From contig NZ_JAOWKX010000002.1 of NCBI RefSeq assembly GCF_025751585.1, forward strand, positions 215,564 to 279,563: 64,000 bases of DNA, in the 5' to 3' direction. Of this stretch, positions 53,407-62,905 are shown in pieces (the stretch's first letter is position 1; every line of letters begins with the position of its first letter). The stretch is from Fluctibacter corallii. GTDB lineage: Bacteria > Pseudomonadota > Gammaproteobacteria > Enterobacterales > Alteromonadaceae. Both the position numbers and the translations under genes were made by a program. The notes below the pieces were generated by a model. It did no database searches, had not been told where the DNA came from, and saw only the letters and a list, made by a program, of their open reading frames with translations.

Positions 53407-54722
53407 TGAAGTTTGCAAAAACCATGACCCTATTGGGCCTTTTAATCGGTCAAACATTCGCAGTATCAAGTGCTACGGCATATGAATCTGAGGCTGGACA
53501 ATCACATAATATAGATGAATACATCGACTTTAGTGTCAAGTCGTTGGGGATGGAGATAGACGACAACGAAGTTGAGCAGATTAAAAAGTCTATGCGTTAT
53601 GCGCAAGAACTCAGCAAGCGTGCAACGGCCATTAATGGATTGCCATATCGACGCGACGCGCATGCTAAGGCAACAGGTTGTGTGCGTGCCACGTTCTCAG
53701 TAAACGGTGATATCCCTGAGCGATTTCAGCATAGCGTGTTTTCTGACCCTGGACAGGAATACCAGGCTTGGATTCGTTTTTCTAATGGAGACATGATTGT
53801 ACAGCCTGATGGAAAAGGCGATGCGCGCGGAATGGCCATCAAGCTTCTGGGGCTTGAAGGTGAAAAGATTGCACCTGAACTCAAAGGGGCGACTACTCAT
53901 GACTTTGTCATGACGAATGTTCCTGCATTTTTTAATCGAAACATTTATGATTACACAGAAGACATGAAGTATTTGTCGCAGCTACAACGCACCAAATATT
54001 TTATTAGCTTGTTCCCATTAAGGTTTCACCCGAAAGAATTCTATCGGGCAATACAAACTGTCTCGCCAAAAATAGATAATCCGTTACAGCCACAATACTT
54101 TTCTATGCTGCCTTACAGATTGGGCGAGAATGAATTGAAGTTCTCAACCAAAGCCTGTCCGGGCATGACCTTTGAATTACCTGAGAATAAAAAAGACGCA
54201 GACTTTCTTACCGAAGTGATGCAAAAACAGCTTGCCAATGGCGGTGCGTGTTTTGATTTTATGGTGCAGGAAAAGAAATCGGGTGCAAATATGCCAATTG
54301 ACGATGCCACAGTCATTTGGTCTGAAAAGAAGTCGCCGTTTATTCCAATTGCTCGAGTGAATATTCCGCCGCAGTCATTTTCAAGTCCTGAGCAAATGAC
54401 ATTCTGTGAGAATCTGTCGATGAACCCTTGGCATGGTGTCGGACAATGGGAACCGCTAGGTAGCCTGAATAGAGCGAGAAGGGTGGTGTATAACGCAGTT
54501 TCAGCGTTCCGTCATAAAATGAATCAGGTAACGCGCTTTGAACCTGTCAATTGGTGTATGAATAAATCTGGTGAATGTGACCAGCATGAATTTATTCATG
54601 AGACAAAGCCGACTTGGCCACTGCCACGGTGTTTTGATGAGCACTTATCTCCAACTGATGACCAAGACGTTACCAGTCAATGCCCAGAAGGGACATGGAA
54701 TACCAAACACAACGAGAGTTAA
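53406..54722 (+). CDS. Exported catalase-related heme protein
   Basis: Periplasmic protein of 438 residues with a signal peptide (about 1-26) and a compact catalase fold. The distal His is H86 in RRDAHAKATG, the distal Asn N171 in VMTNVPAFF, and the proximal heme Tyr would be Y231 with the arginine R238 in QYFSMLPYRLG. RFSNG and ARGMAIK are typical of the short catalase-related branch, which includes allene oxide synthases, hydroperoxide lyases and a mycobacterial organic-peroxide peroxidase. It is much shorter than a classical catalase. Coupled to the RoxA-like gene by a 1-base overlap. Action on a lipid hydroperoxide is a plausible but unproven role; detoxifying peroxide is the alternative. 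Confidence 0.85.
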   Translation: MKFAKTMTLLGLLIGQTFAVSSATAYESEAGQSHNIDEYIDFSVKSLGMEIDDNEVEQIKKSMRYAQELSKRATAINGLPYRRDAHAKATGCVRATFSVNGDIPERFQHSVFSDPGQEYQAWIRFSNGDMIVQPDGKGDARGMAIKLLGLEGEKIAPELKGATTHDFVMTNVPAFFNRNIYDYTEDMKYLSQLQRTKYFISLFPLRFHPKEFYRAIQTVSPKIDNPLQPQYFSMLPYRLGENELKFSTKACPGMTFELPENKKDADFLTEVMQKQLANGGACFDFMVQEKKSGANMPIDDATVIWSEKKSPFIPIARVNIPPQSFSSPEQMTFCENLSMNPWHGVGQWEPLGSLNRARRVVYNAVSAFRHKMNQVTRFEPVNWCMNKSGECDQHEFIHETKPTWPLPRCFDEHLSPTDDQDVTSQCPEGTWNTKHNES

Positions 54723-54725
54723 AAA

Positions 54726-56099
54726 ATGAAACACGCGCCCATGCACGACGACTTTTCGTATCAAGCATTTGATGCGTTGTATGAAAGTCATTTTGCCAAC
54801 CGCATTGCATTGCCGCGTGTCCGTCATGTTAATATTGAAACACATATAGCGGAGATAAAAAATTGGTCTTGGGTGCAAGTAGAAGAGGTTGGACAGTCGT
54901 TTAGCGATCGTTCGATTTATTTGGTTACGGTTGGCAGTGGCAATACATCTTTGTTTGCATGGTCTCAAATGCATGGTGATGAATCGACCGCTACGGCAAG
55001 CATATTTGATTTTCTTTTTATGCTTAATGCACTGCCAGAGAATGAAAGAAAAGCCTGTTTGGACGAGGTTACCTTTCATTTTCTGCCTATGCTCAACCCT
55101 GATGGCGCTGAAGTTAATACAAGATATAATGCGCAAGGCATTGATATCAATCGAGATGCCCGCAATCTTCAATCGCCAGAAGGGAGGTTGCTTCATTCTC
55201 TTCTCAATCGGTTTTCGCCAGATTATGCATTTAATTTGCATGATCAAAGCCCTTATTATGGGGCGGGTAAACGAGGAAAACCCGCGATATTGTCTTTTTT
55301 AGCGCCACCGATGGATGCGGGGCGCCAGTGTCCTCCTCATCGAGAACGTGCCATGGCGTTGATTAGCCACTATGTGAACAGGCTAACCAACCTTATACCA
55401 GAGTGTATGGGCCGATATGATGATACATACTCGCCGATTGCTTTTGGGGATTATGCGACCCAATCAGGTGCAAGCTGTATTCTTATTGAAAGCGGAGCGC
55501 ATGATACGTCTGACAAACGGGAACTTGCTCGACGTTTAAACGTATGGTTACTGTTTCAAACACTCAAGTGGGTGAACAATACAAGTACTCAGTATTCGAC
55601 GCGGGCGTACTTGAATCTTCCACAAAATGCTGAAGATCACATGACCGATTTGCTTATTAAAGGCGTGAAGGTTAAAGCGGGTAGCAAAATGTTCTCACTC
55701 GATATGGCTATCGATTTCCAGCGCCACAATACGGGCTGTATCCGCGAGCTGGGAGATTTAGGTGATCTCGCTGGCTTTATTACGATTCAAGCCAGCGAGT
55801 TAGCGTATCAAACGGGTCAGGTATTCAATGTCGTCGAGCCATTTACGCTAAGTGATTCGGTCTACTTTTCGTTTCTATTGCGCGGGGTGTTATTTTTTCA
55901 CGATCCCGAGAATGTAATGGAGATACAAACGTGCTTACCTGTATTGACGTTGAGTCAATTGAATAAAGATAACAATTTGCCTAAGCGTCATAAAAAGCAG
56001 GTGAACTTTTTACTTTGCGATGAATGTACTGTTCGTTACGTTGTGTTACATGGCAGGCCCTATTCATTGCAAGAGAGTATAACACCTCTGTTCGTTTGA
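54726..56099 (+). CDS. M14 family zinc carboxypeptidase
   Basis: Metallo-carboxypeptidase-like protein of 457 residues. Zinc ligands are H83 and E86 (HGDE) and H172 (NLHDQ); the general-base Glu is E255 in ILIESGAHD. An INRDAR segment near 142 carries the substrate-binding Asn-Arg pair. The catalytic domain ends near 275 and is followed by about 180 residues that I cannot assign. No signal peptide is visible, unlike its neighbours. The gene starts 3 bases after the catalase-related gene, within the same operon. Substrate unknown: peptides, or peptide-like amides. Confidence 0.85.
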   Translation: MKHAPMHDDFSYQAFDALYESHFANRIALPRVRHVNIETHIAEIKNWSWVQVEEVGQSFSDRSIYLVTVGSGNTSLFAWSQMHGDESTATASIFDFLFMLNALPENERKACLDEVTFHFLPMLNPDGAEVNTRYNAQGIDINRDARNLQSPEGRLLHSLLNRFSPDYAFNLHDQSPYYGAGKRGKPAILSFLAPPMDAGRQCPPHRERAMALISHYVNRLTNLIPECMGRYDDTYSPIAFGDYATQSGASCILIESGAHDTSDKRELARRLNVWLLFQTLKWVNNTSTQYSTRAYLNLPQNAEDHMTDLLIKGVKVKAGSKMFSLDMAIDFQRHNTGCIRELGDLGDLAGFITIQASELAYQTGQVFNVVEPFTLSDSVYFSFLLRGVLFFHDPENVMEIQTCLPVLTLSQLNKDNNLPKRHKKQVNFLLCDECTVRYVVLHGRPYSLQESITPLFV

Positions 56100-56183
56100 T
56101 ATTTGTTACTAAACACAAGTAAAGGCAAAACTTATCATTGAACGAAGCGAATCAGCCTTAAAACCATTAGAGGGATTTTATAC

Positions 56184-58268
56184 ATGAAGATGCGGTGTTA
56201 TTCGGTAATGTCAGCAATGCTGATTCTCTTAGCCACGCCTTGTGCTTATGCAGTGGATGATAAGTTGCAAGATACGCCATACCCAATTTTGCAATCTCAG
56301 GATATTTTTGGCCTTGAATATGCGTCTGACTTGACCGTAAGTCCTGATGGAAAAACGGTTTATTTTGTAAGACATTTTATGGATATTAACGCCGACAAAA
56401 AGCGTGGAAATATATGGAAAGTAGATACCAGAACATCTGACTTGCGTCCTTTAACAAATGGTCTGCACAACGCGTTTTCTTTAGCGTTATCTCCCTCTGG
56501 TGACAGGCTAGCTTATGTTTCAACGGAATCGGGTAAGCCGCAAATTTATATGCTTTGGCTAGATACGCTCAAATCAGCAGCCATTAGCCATCTTCCTTCC
56601 ACACCCTCGAATTTATCTTGGTCGCCTGATGGAAAGTCATTGGCATTCAGTATGTTTATTGAAAAGCCAGTCGCTCCACCCGTGTCACTGAAAGGGAAAC
56701 CGAAAGGCGCGGAATGGGCTGAGCCCGCTAAGTTCATTGATGATGTTTATTATCGTAGTGATAGTGGGGGTTATAGCAATAAAGGAAGTTCGGAATTATT
56801 TCTCCTCTCTGCACAAGGCGGTACGCCACGACAATTGACTAATGATGACTATGACAATGGCGGTGAGGTGAGTTGGTCAAACGACGGAAAATTTATCTAT
56901 TTTTCCGCCAACCGTCATGCGCCTGAGGTAATGAAACCGCTTGATCCCAATATTCATTCTCTCAATGTGGAATCATTGGAAATAATCACGCTCACCGACA
57001 GAGTGGGGCCAGATTATGCGCCGAAAGTGTCACCAGATGGCAAGTATATAGCGTATCTAGGCTATGATGACTTCAAAACCAATTATGAAAATACGCAGTT
57101 GTACCTGATGAGTATTGAGGGCCAAGATGTGCGCTTGGTCTCTAATGGATTAGACAGAAGTATTTCTGATTTTGCTTGGTCGCAAGATGGTCAGTTTATT
57201 TTGATTAGTTATGATGATCACGGTAAAACCGTATTAGCAAGACAATCACTGATTGATGGTGATAAGCGCACTATTTTAACTGATTCGCTTGGTGGGAAGT
57301 CCTATGGCAGACCTTATACCAATGCCGAATTTTCATTGGGTAAAAGTGGTATTACCGCATTTACTTATTCGACACCGTCACGCCCTGCCGATGTTGCCGT
57401 GATTCATCAGGGCAAAGTGCGTGTGTTAACCGAACTTAATGAGGATTTGCTGGCTAACAAGCGGCTAGCAAAGATTGAAGAAATTGTTTATAAATCTCGT
57501 GCTGACGGTAAAGAGATTCAAGGCTGGATCGCTTACCCACCGAATTATGAAAAGGGGAAGAAGTACCCACTGATTTTAGAGATTCACGGTGGGCCAGTGA
57601 CGGCCTATGGTCCTCACTTCTCGATGGAAGTACAGTTGTTTGCAGCGGCTGGCTATGTTGTTCTATACACGAATCCAAGAGGGAGCTCGAGTTATGGAAA
57701 AGCCTTTGCTCAAACGATTAATAAGAATTATCCGAGCCAAGATTATGATGACTTAATGTCGGGTGTTGATACACTGATTGAAAAAGGCATTGTCGATGCC
57801 AATCAATTGTATGTTACTGGTGGCTCAGGCGGTGGCGTATTGACCGCGTGGACTGTTGGCCATACTGATCGATTTAATGCTGCAGTAGTCGCTAAGCCAG
57901 TGATAAACTGGTACAGTTTCGTGCTTACCGCTGATTTCTACCCGTATGTCTATCAATATTGGTTTACAAAGAAGCCGTGGGAAGATTCAGAGCAATATAT
58001 GAAACATTCGCCCATTAGTTATGTCGGCAATGTAAAAACGCCAACCATGTTGTTAACCGGAGAGAATGATTATCGGACGCCTATCTCAGAAACAGAACAA
58101 TATTATCAAGCGCTGAAAATTCAGGGCGTTGACACTGCCATGGTAAGAATACCTGGCGCGTCTCATGGTATTTACAAGCGACCAAGTCACCTTATGGCTA
58201 AGGTGGAGTATATTCTCTGGTGGTTTGAAAAATACGGAAAAAAATCCGAAAACAAGAGAGGTAAATAA
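56184..58268 (+). CDS. S9 family serine peptidase (prolyl-oligopeptidase-like), exported
   Basis: Periplasmic or secreted peptidase of 694 residues: signal peptide (1-23, ending CAYA), a beta-propeller of WD40/PD40-type repeats (about 45-420), and a C-terminal alpha/beta-hydrolase. The catalytic triad is Ser548 (GGSGGG), Asp629 (ENDYRTP) and His661 (ASHGIY). EIHGGP near 472 forms the oxyanion hole. Members are dipeptidyl or acylaminoacyl peptidases. A GAGGGA ribosome binding site precedes the ATG. Its stop codon is only 5 bases before the next gene. Together with the M14 gene it suggests stepwise peptide breakdown. Confidence 0.93.
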   Translation: MKMRCYSVMSAMLILLATPCAYAVDDKLQDTPYPILQSQDIFGLEYASDLTVSPDGKTVYFVRHFMDINADKKRGNIWKVDTRTSDLRPLTNGLHNAFSLALSPSGDRLAYVSTESGKPQIYMLWLDTLKSAAISHLPSTPSNLSWSPDGKSLAFSMFIEKPVAPPVSLKGKPKGAEWAEPAKFIDDVYYRSDSGGYSNKGSSELFLLSAQGGTPRQLTNDDYDNGGEVSWSNDGKFIYFSANRHAPEVMKPLDPNIHSLNVESLEIITLTDRVGPDYAPKVSPDGKYIAYLGYDDFKTNYENTQLYLMSIEGQDVRLVSNGLDRSISDFAWSQDGQFILISYDDHGKTVLARQSLIDGDKRTILTDSLGGKSYGRPYTNAEFSLGKSGITAFTYSTPSRPADVAVIHQGKVRVLTELNEDLLANKRLAKIEEIVYKSRADGKEIQGWIAYPPNYEKGKKYPLILEIHGGPVTAYGPHFSMEVQLFAAAGYVVLYTNPRGSSSYGKAFAQTINKNYPSQDYDDLMSGVDTLIEKGIVDANQLYVTGGSGGGVLTAWTVGHTDRFNAAVVAKPVINWYSFVLTADFYPYVYQYWFTKKPWEDSEQYMKHSPISYVGNVKTPTMLLTGENDYRTPISETEQYYQALKIQGVDTAMVRIPGASHGIYKRPSHLMAKVEYILWWFEKYGKKSENKRGK

Positions 58269-58273
58269 CAGGC

Positions 58274-59335
58274 ATGATCCTGTTAATCACGTATGTAGTA
58301 ATAGCGCTAGGCTTTTCATTTTTATGCTCCGTTGCAGAAGCGGTTTTATTAAGTGTGTCTACTGCTTACATATCAGTTCAAAAACAAAGTGGAAAGCGCT
58401 CGGGTGTCATTCTTGAGCGCTTATATGATGATATTAACCGCCCGTTGGCTGCCATTTTAAGCCTGAATACTGTTGCTCACACAATGGGTGCTGCCGGCGC
58501 TGGTGCGCAAGCGGCCGTTGTCTTCGGCGATGCATATCTTGGTTTAGCGTCGGCGGTGCTGACCTTATTAATTTTAGTATTTTCTGAAATTATTCCAAAA
58601 ACACTAGGTGCAACTTATTGGCGACAACTTGCACCAGCCACCGCGTACTTTTTACACTATTTAATACGAGTGCTTTATCCATTCGTAATAATGTCGGAGT
58701 ACCTGACTCGTCGATTTAAAGGTGACAGCCCCCTTAAAGGTATGAGCCGAACTGAAATGCTGGCTATGACTGAACTTTCTAAAGAAGAAGGTCAGCTTGC
58801 ACAAGAAGAAGCTGATCTGTTAACGAGCCTACTTAATTTCAATGAATTGAGTATTCGTGATGCAATGACACATCGCACCGTTGTATTTTCTATTTCCGAA
58901 GAGACAACGGTTGAAACCTTCTTTCACAAATATGACGATAAGCCCTTCACTCGAATTCCTATTTATGAAGAAGATGATCCTGAGAAAGTGTCTGGCTTTG
59001 TAATCAAATCTGACCTTCTGCTTGCTCAGGCAAGAGGGAACTCGCAGCGTCAGGTTAAAGAATATCGAAAAGATATGATGACGTTGCTAAGCTCAATGCC
59101 TCTGGCGGAGTCAATGCCTAAGTTCCTTGAAAGTCGTTCTCATATGATGCTTGTAGTAGACGAGTACGGCGGGCTTGAGGGTATCTTAACCTTAGAAGAT
59201 GTGCTCGAAGCTATGCTTGGACTAGAAATTGTCGACGAGAAAGACAAAGCGGTGAGCATGAAGAAACTAGCACGTGTTATGTGGCGTAAACGTGAAAAAG
59301 AGCGTCAAAATAATCAAAGTAACACGCCATCATAA
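58274..59335 (+). CDS. CNNM/DUF21 and CBS-pair membrane protein
   Basis: Inner-membrane protein of 353 residues: a DUF21 (CNNM) domain with about three transmembrane helices (5-25, 65-115, 120-150), then a tandem CBS pair (about 195-320) with VVDEYGGLEGILTLEDVLEAMLG. It lacks the C-terminal CorC/HlyC domain, so it is a short form. CNNM proteins are thought to move or sense magnesium, possibly with sodium exchange; the role is inferred by family. It lies 5 bases after the S9 peptidase gene and 23 bases before lolD. Confidence 0.88.
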   Translation: MILLITYVVIALGFSFLCSVAEAVLLSVSTAYISVQKQSGKRSGVILERLYDDINRPLAAILSLNTVAHTMGAAGAGAQAAVVFGDAYLGLASAVLTLLILVFSEIIPKTLGATYWRQLAPATAYFLHYLIRVLYPFVIMSEYLTRRFKGDSPLKGMSRTEMLAMTELSKEEGQLAQEEADLLTSLLNFNELSIRDAMTHRTVVFSISEETTVETFFHKYDDKPFTRIPIYEEDDPEKVSGFVIKSDLLLAQARGNSQRQVKEYRKDMMTLLSSMPLAESMPKFLESRSHMMLVVDEYGGLEGILTLEDVLEAMLGLEIVDEKDKAVSMKKLARVMWRKREKERQNNQSNTPS

Positions 59336-59358
59336 ATATTAAGTAGAACTATTTTTTA

Positions 59359-60045
59359 ATGAAATTACCTCTATTATCCTGTTCACGTCTGAGCAAATAC
59401 TATCAGGAAGGCGATAACAGGACTTCTGTTTTGACCGACGTAGAATTTACTATTCATGCGTCGGAGCAAGTGGCTATTTTAGGCAGTTCAGGGTCAGGTA
59501 AAAGTACATTGTTGCATTTACTTGGCGCATTGGATAGACCGAGTTCAGGCACCGTGCTATTCAAAGGGAAAGACATCTTTTCTTTTTCTGCTAAAGCGCA
59601 GGCGCAGTTTCGCAATCAGTCACTGGGTTTTGTGTATCAGCTTCATCATTTATTACCGGAGTTCTCTGCATTAGAGAATGTTGCCATGCCGCTGCTGATT
59701 GGAAAAATGGGTGCAGAAAATGCGAAAGCGCGCGCTGAAATCATGCTTGAAAAAGTAGGGTTATCACATCGAATCTCCCACAAGCCGTCTCAGTTAAGTG
59801 GCGGGGAGCGACAACGCGTTGCCATTGCGCGTGCGTTAGTGAACGAGCCGGAAATTGTGCTGGCAGATGAGCCTACAGGCAACCTCGATCACAAGACGGG
59901 CGAAAGTATTTATGCATTATTAAGTGAATTAAGAGAGGTTATGCAAACTAGCTTTGTCGTGGTAACGCATGATAATCAGCTCGCAGCAAAGCTTGATCGC
60001 ACATTGTTACTTCATCAGGGTAAACTTGATGAGGTAGCTCGATGA
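59359..60045 (+). CDS. lolD: Lipoprotein-releasing ABC transporter ATPase LolD
   Basis: Cytoplasmic ATPase of the Lol transporter that extracts mature lipoproteins from the inner membrane for delivery to LolA. The 228 residues show Walker [10 protein letters not shown] near 44, the signature LSGGERQ near 148, Walker [12 protein letters not shown] and the Q-loop in [17 protein letters not shown], whose LPEF context is typical of LolD. The stop codon overlaps the permease start by 4 bases (ATGA), so the pair is translationally coupled. No ribosome binding site is evident before its ATG. Confidence 0.95.
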   Translation: MKLPLLSCSRLSKYYQEGDNRTSVLTDVEFTIHASEQVAILGSSGSGKSTLLHLLGALDRPSSGTVLFKGKDIFSFSAKAQAQFRNQSLGFVYQLHHLLPEFSALENVAMPLLIGKMGAENAKARAEIMLEKVGLSHRISHKPSQLSGGERQRVAIARALVNEPEIVLADEPTGNLDHKTGESIYALLSELREVMQTSFVVVTHDNQLAAKLDRTLLLHQGKLDEVAR

Positions 60046-61277
60046 ATCTCGCGCTGCTACTCGCTTGGCGTTTTCGAAATAGTAAACAACTTAAAGGCTT
60101 TACATCCTTTATCTCTGCCTCTTCAACCATTGGGGTAGGATTGGGATGTTTTGTATTGATTGTGCTGCTATCTCTCATGAATGGCTTTGAAAAGGAGCTA
60201 AAAGATCGACTTCTATCTGTAATACCTCATGGTGAATTGTGGGCGGTATCGCCTGATGGGTTAGAAGATTGGTCATCGCTCACGGCTTCAATTTTACAAG
60301 ATCCATCCGTTGTATCGGTTGAACCTTACGCTAAAGCGACGGGAATGTTGCAGTTTAAACGTGATTTAAAAGCGATTGAAGTGGTTGGATTATCCCCTGA
60401 ATATTCGCAAAATAATGCCTTAAGCGCGTTAATTGAAAAGGATGTATGGGCGCGCTTTGAATCGGATGCACAAGGCATCATCCTGGGTGAAGGTGTGAGT
60501 GAAAAGCTGGGTATTGAAGTTGGAGAGCGAGTAAAGTTGTTGTTACCCCAAGCCAGTGATGATCTGTCGTTAAAACCGCCGAAAACTGTTTGGCTTACGG
60601 TTTCGGGTATCATTAGTATTGGTGGTGAACTAGACAACCATTTGGCATTTATGCGCCTAAAGAAAGCGGCAGATGTTATGGGAATTGCCCAGGGTGCGCA
60701 CGGCATACGTCTCCGCTACCATGACCCTTTTATGGCACAGTTCAAAACACGAAAATTTGGGCAAAATGTGATGCAACATCTGTATATGTCTGACTGGACG
60801 CGTACGCAGGGACACCTATATCAAGATATTCAGCTAGTGAGGCTGGTGGTGTACATTGCGTTGACATTGGTGATTGCCGTTGCCAGTTTTAATATCGTGT
60901 CAACGTTAGTTTTATCGGTGAATGAAAAGCAAGGTGAAATCGCCATGCTTAAAACCATGGGGGCATCTAACACCCTGATCACCATGGTGTTTGTAATACA
61001 GGGGTTGATTAACGGCATCGTTGGAATGGTGTTCGGCGTTCTATCAGGCGTACTCGTGGCAAGTAATTTATCTGATATTGCGGTGGCAATCGAAGAGATG
61101 ATTGGCGCTAAAATTCTGTCTGGTGACATCTACTTTATTAACTTTCTGCCGTCGGTTGTTAGAGTCGAAGAAGTGGTGTTTACCGCTACCATAGCCATGA
61201 TACTTACGATATTAGCAACGATTTACCCAGCCAGACGAGCTGCGAAAATCGAACCTGCATCCGCATTAAATCATTGA
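60042..61277 (+). CDS. Lipoprotein-releasing ABC transporter permease (LolC/E/F type)
   Basis: Membrane subunit of 411 residues with the usual four transmembrane helices: one at about 22-48 after a short cytoplasmic start (the [19 protein letters not shown] segment), then a large periplasmic MacB-like domain (50-265), and three helices at about 270, 320 and 375. The family-typical start and [18 protein letters not shown] coupling helix are present. Only one permease gene is linked to lolD here; E. coli has lolC and lolE, while some species use a single LolF. Whether a second permease is encoded elsewhere cannot be judged, so I leave the symbol open. Confidence 0.9.
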   Translation: MNLALLLAWRFRNSKQLKGFTSFISASSTIGVGLGCFVLIVLLSLMNGFEKELKDRLLSVIPHGELWAVSPDGLEDWSSLTASILQDPSVVSVEPYAKATGMLQFKRDLKAIEVVGLSPEYSQNNALSALIEKDVWARFESDAQGIILGEGVSEKLGIEVGERVKLLLPQASDDLSLKPPKTVWLTVSGIISIGGELDNHLAFMRLKKAADVMGIAQGAHGIRLRYHDPFMAQFKTRKFGQNVMQHLYMSDWTRTQGHLYQDIQLVRLVVYIALTLVIAVASFNIVSTLVLSVNEKQGEIAMLKTMGASNTLITMVFVIQGLINGIVGMVFGVLSGVLVASNLSDIAVAIEEMIGAKILSGDIYFINFLPSVVRVEEVVFTATIAMILTILATIYPARRAAKIEPASALNH

Positions 61278-61289
61278 TGTCTATCAACA

Positions 61290-61318
61290 CATAGTGAGGA
61301 GATTATCTCCCCACTATG
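61290..61318. terminator. Hairpin between lolDE-type operon and rlmI
   Basis: CATAGTG-A-GGAGAT pairs with ATCTCC-C-CACTATG between convergent genes. No T-run follows on either side, so this may be a weak or factor-dependent end. Confidence 0.4.
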
Positions 61319-61384
61319 CGATTGAAGCGCAATGGACATCAGTGTTGCAACCCTATTGCGGCGAATTGCTATAAAAAGAAAACG

Positions 61385-62572
61385 TCATATAACGCGGCAA
61401 ACTAATCCTTTCAAATAGAACCCTTCTGGGTAAGTAGACAAAACAGGGTGATCAGGCGCTTGGCCCAGTCTCTCAAGAAATTGTACTGATTTGCCAGCAT
61501 CCAGAGCGGCATCTGCAACGACTTTCTGAAATAAGTCTGATGGCATTAATCCCGAACAGCTAAACGTACATAGCGTACCCCCAGGGGTGAGAATTTGCAT
61601 GGCTAACATGTTGATGTCTTTGTACCCGCGACAAGCTCGATTTAAAGAGGCTTTGCTGTCAACGAATTTAGGCGGATCTAGAATGATTAAATCAAATGTC
61701 TTTCCCGCTTTTTTGTAGTCGCGCAGTGCTTGAAATACATCTTTGTTTTCAAAGTGGCATTGACTCAAATCCAGCTGATTTATCTCTACGTTTCGTTTAG
61801 CCGTTTCAAGTGCAAGATCAGACACATCAAGGTTCGTTACAGATTTTGCGCCGGCTTTTAGGGCATAGCTACCGAAAGTGCCGGTGTAACAGAAGCAATT
61901 CAATACCTCTTTGTCTTTTGCATAACTTGCCGCGATAAAACGGTTGTCTCGCTGGTCTAAATAAAAGCCCGTTTTGTGGCCTTCTTTTACATTTACAAGT
62001 ATTTTGACATCATTTTCCGTAATGGTGATTTCGTCTGGAACTTCACCGTCTAATAGTTGTGTCAGCTCTTCTAACCCTTCTTTTTTACGCACCGCTACGT
62101 CGCTTCGCTCGTAAATGGCGCATTCTGGAAAGTGTTTTTTAAGTGCCCATGTTATTTTGTTTCGGTGCTTGTCTGCACCAGCAGAAAGTAATTGGCACAC
62201 TAGCACATTGTCGTATCGGTCTATCGTCACGCCGGGTAAGCCGTCAGACTCAGCAGCAACAAGCCGATAGCCAGTTAATTTATGCTTGTTGATTAAATGT
62301 TCTCTGCCTGCCTGTGCGGTGGCAATTCTTCGGGAGAAAAATCCATTATCTACCACTTCAGATTGGTCAAATGTCCATATGCGGACTTGAATCTGCGAGG
62401 CAGGAGAGTACGCGCCGCGACCTAACCAAGTACCATCGCTAGACACAACATCAACCGTGTCCCCTTTACGAGGTTTGCCTTTAATTTGCTTGATGGCACT
62501 TTCAAATACCCAAGGGTGTTTACGTAATAAGGATTTTTCGCGTTTAGGTTGCAAAATAACCGTGGCGGACAT
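61385..62572 (-). CDS. rlmI: 23S rRNA (cytosine1962-C5)-methyltransferase RlmI
   Basis: Class I SAM methyltransferase of 395 residues that methylates C1962 of 23S rRNA in E. coli. An N-terminal PUA domain (about 1-80, with [10 protein letters not shown]) binds RNA, a central domain follows, and the Rossmann domain (about 190-395) has [18 protein letters not shown] for SAM, LDPPKF near 308 and a catalytic-type Cys in TFSCSGLM. Divergent from acylphosphatase with a 54-base gap. Confidence 0.95.
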   Translation of the reverse strand: MSATVILQPKREKSLLRKHPWVFESAIKQIKGKPRKGDTVDVVSSDGTWLGRGAYSPASQIQVRIWTFDQSEVVDNGFFSRRIATAQAGREHLINKHKLTGYRLVAAESDGLPGVTIDRYDNVLVCQLLSAGADKHRNKITWALKKHFPECAIYERSDVAVRKKEGLEELTQLLDGEVPDEITITENDVKILVNVKEGHKTGFYLDQRDNRFIAASYAKDKEVLNCFCYTGTFGSYALKAGAKSVTNLDVSDLALETAKRNVEINQLDLSQCHFENKDVFQALRDYKKAGKTFDLIILDPPKFVDSKASLNRACRGYKDINMLAMQILTPGGTLCTFSCSGLMPSDLFQKVVADAALDAGKSVQFLERLGQAPDHPVLSTYPEGFYLKGLVCRVI

Positions 62573-62626
62573 AATTTTGTGTTCTCATAAATAAAATTGG
62601 CTGAATTGTACATAAGGAATGAGCAG

Positions 62627-62905
62627 ATGGCGAAGATTTGCAAGAAAGCGTCGGTAAAGGGCAAGGTGCAGGGCGTATTTTTCAGAAAATACACGCAAGC
62701 AGAAGCTCGTCAATTGGCTTTGGTAGGCTATGCTAAAAACGTGGCAGACGGCTCCGTTGAAGTACTCGCCTGCGGTGAGTCATCAAACGTCATGCAGCTA
62801 ATGCAATGGTTACTGAAAGGCTCGCCCGACAGCCAAGTTACCTCGGTATCTGTAGAAGATAGCGAATGTGGTTCAATTCAAGAACAAGTATTTAAGGTAC
62901 TCTGA
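62627..62905 (+). CDS. Acylphosphatase
   Basis: Small enzyme of 92 residues hydrolysing acyl phosphates such as acetyl phosphate. The catalytic Arg20 and Asn38 are in VQGVFFRKY and YAKNVADGSVE, the two signature segments. The ATG was chosen over an in-frame ATG at 62597 because AAGGA precedes it by 8 bases and the length then fits the family. Its stop codon overlaps the next ATG by 1 base (TGATG), so it is coupled to the oxidoreductase gene. Confidence 0.95.
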   Translation: MAKICKKASVKGKVQGVFFRKYTQAEARQLALVGYAKNVADGSVEVLACGESSNVMQLMQWLLKGSPDSQVTSVSVEDSECGSIQEQVFKVL

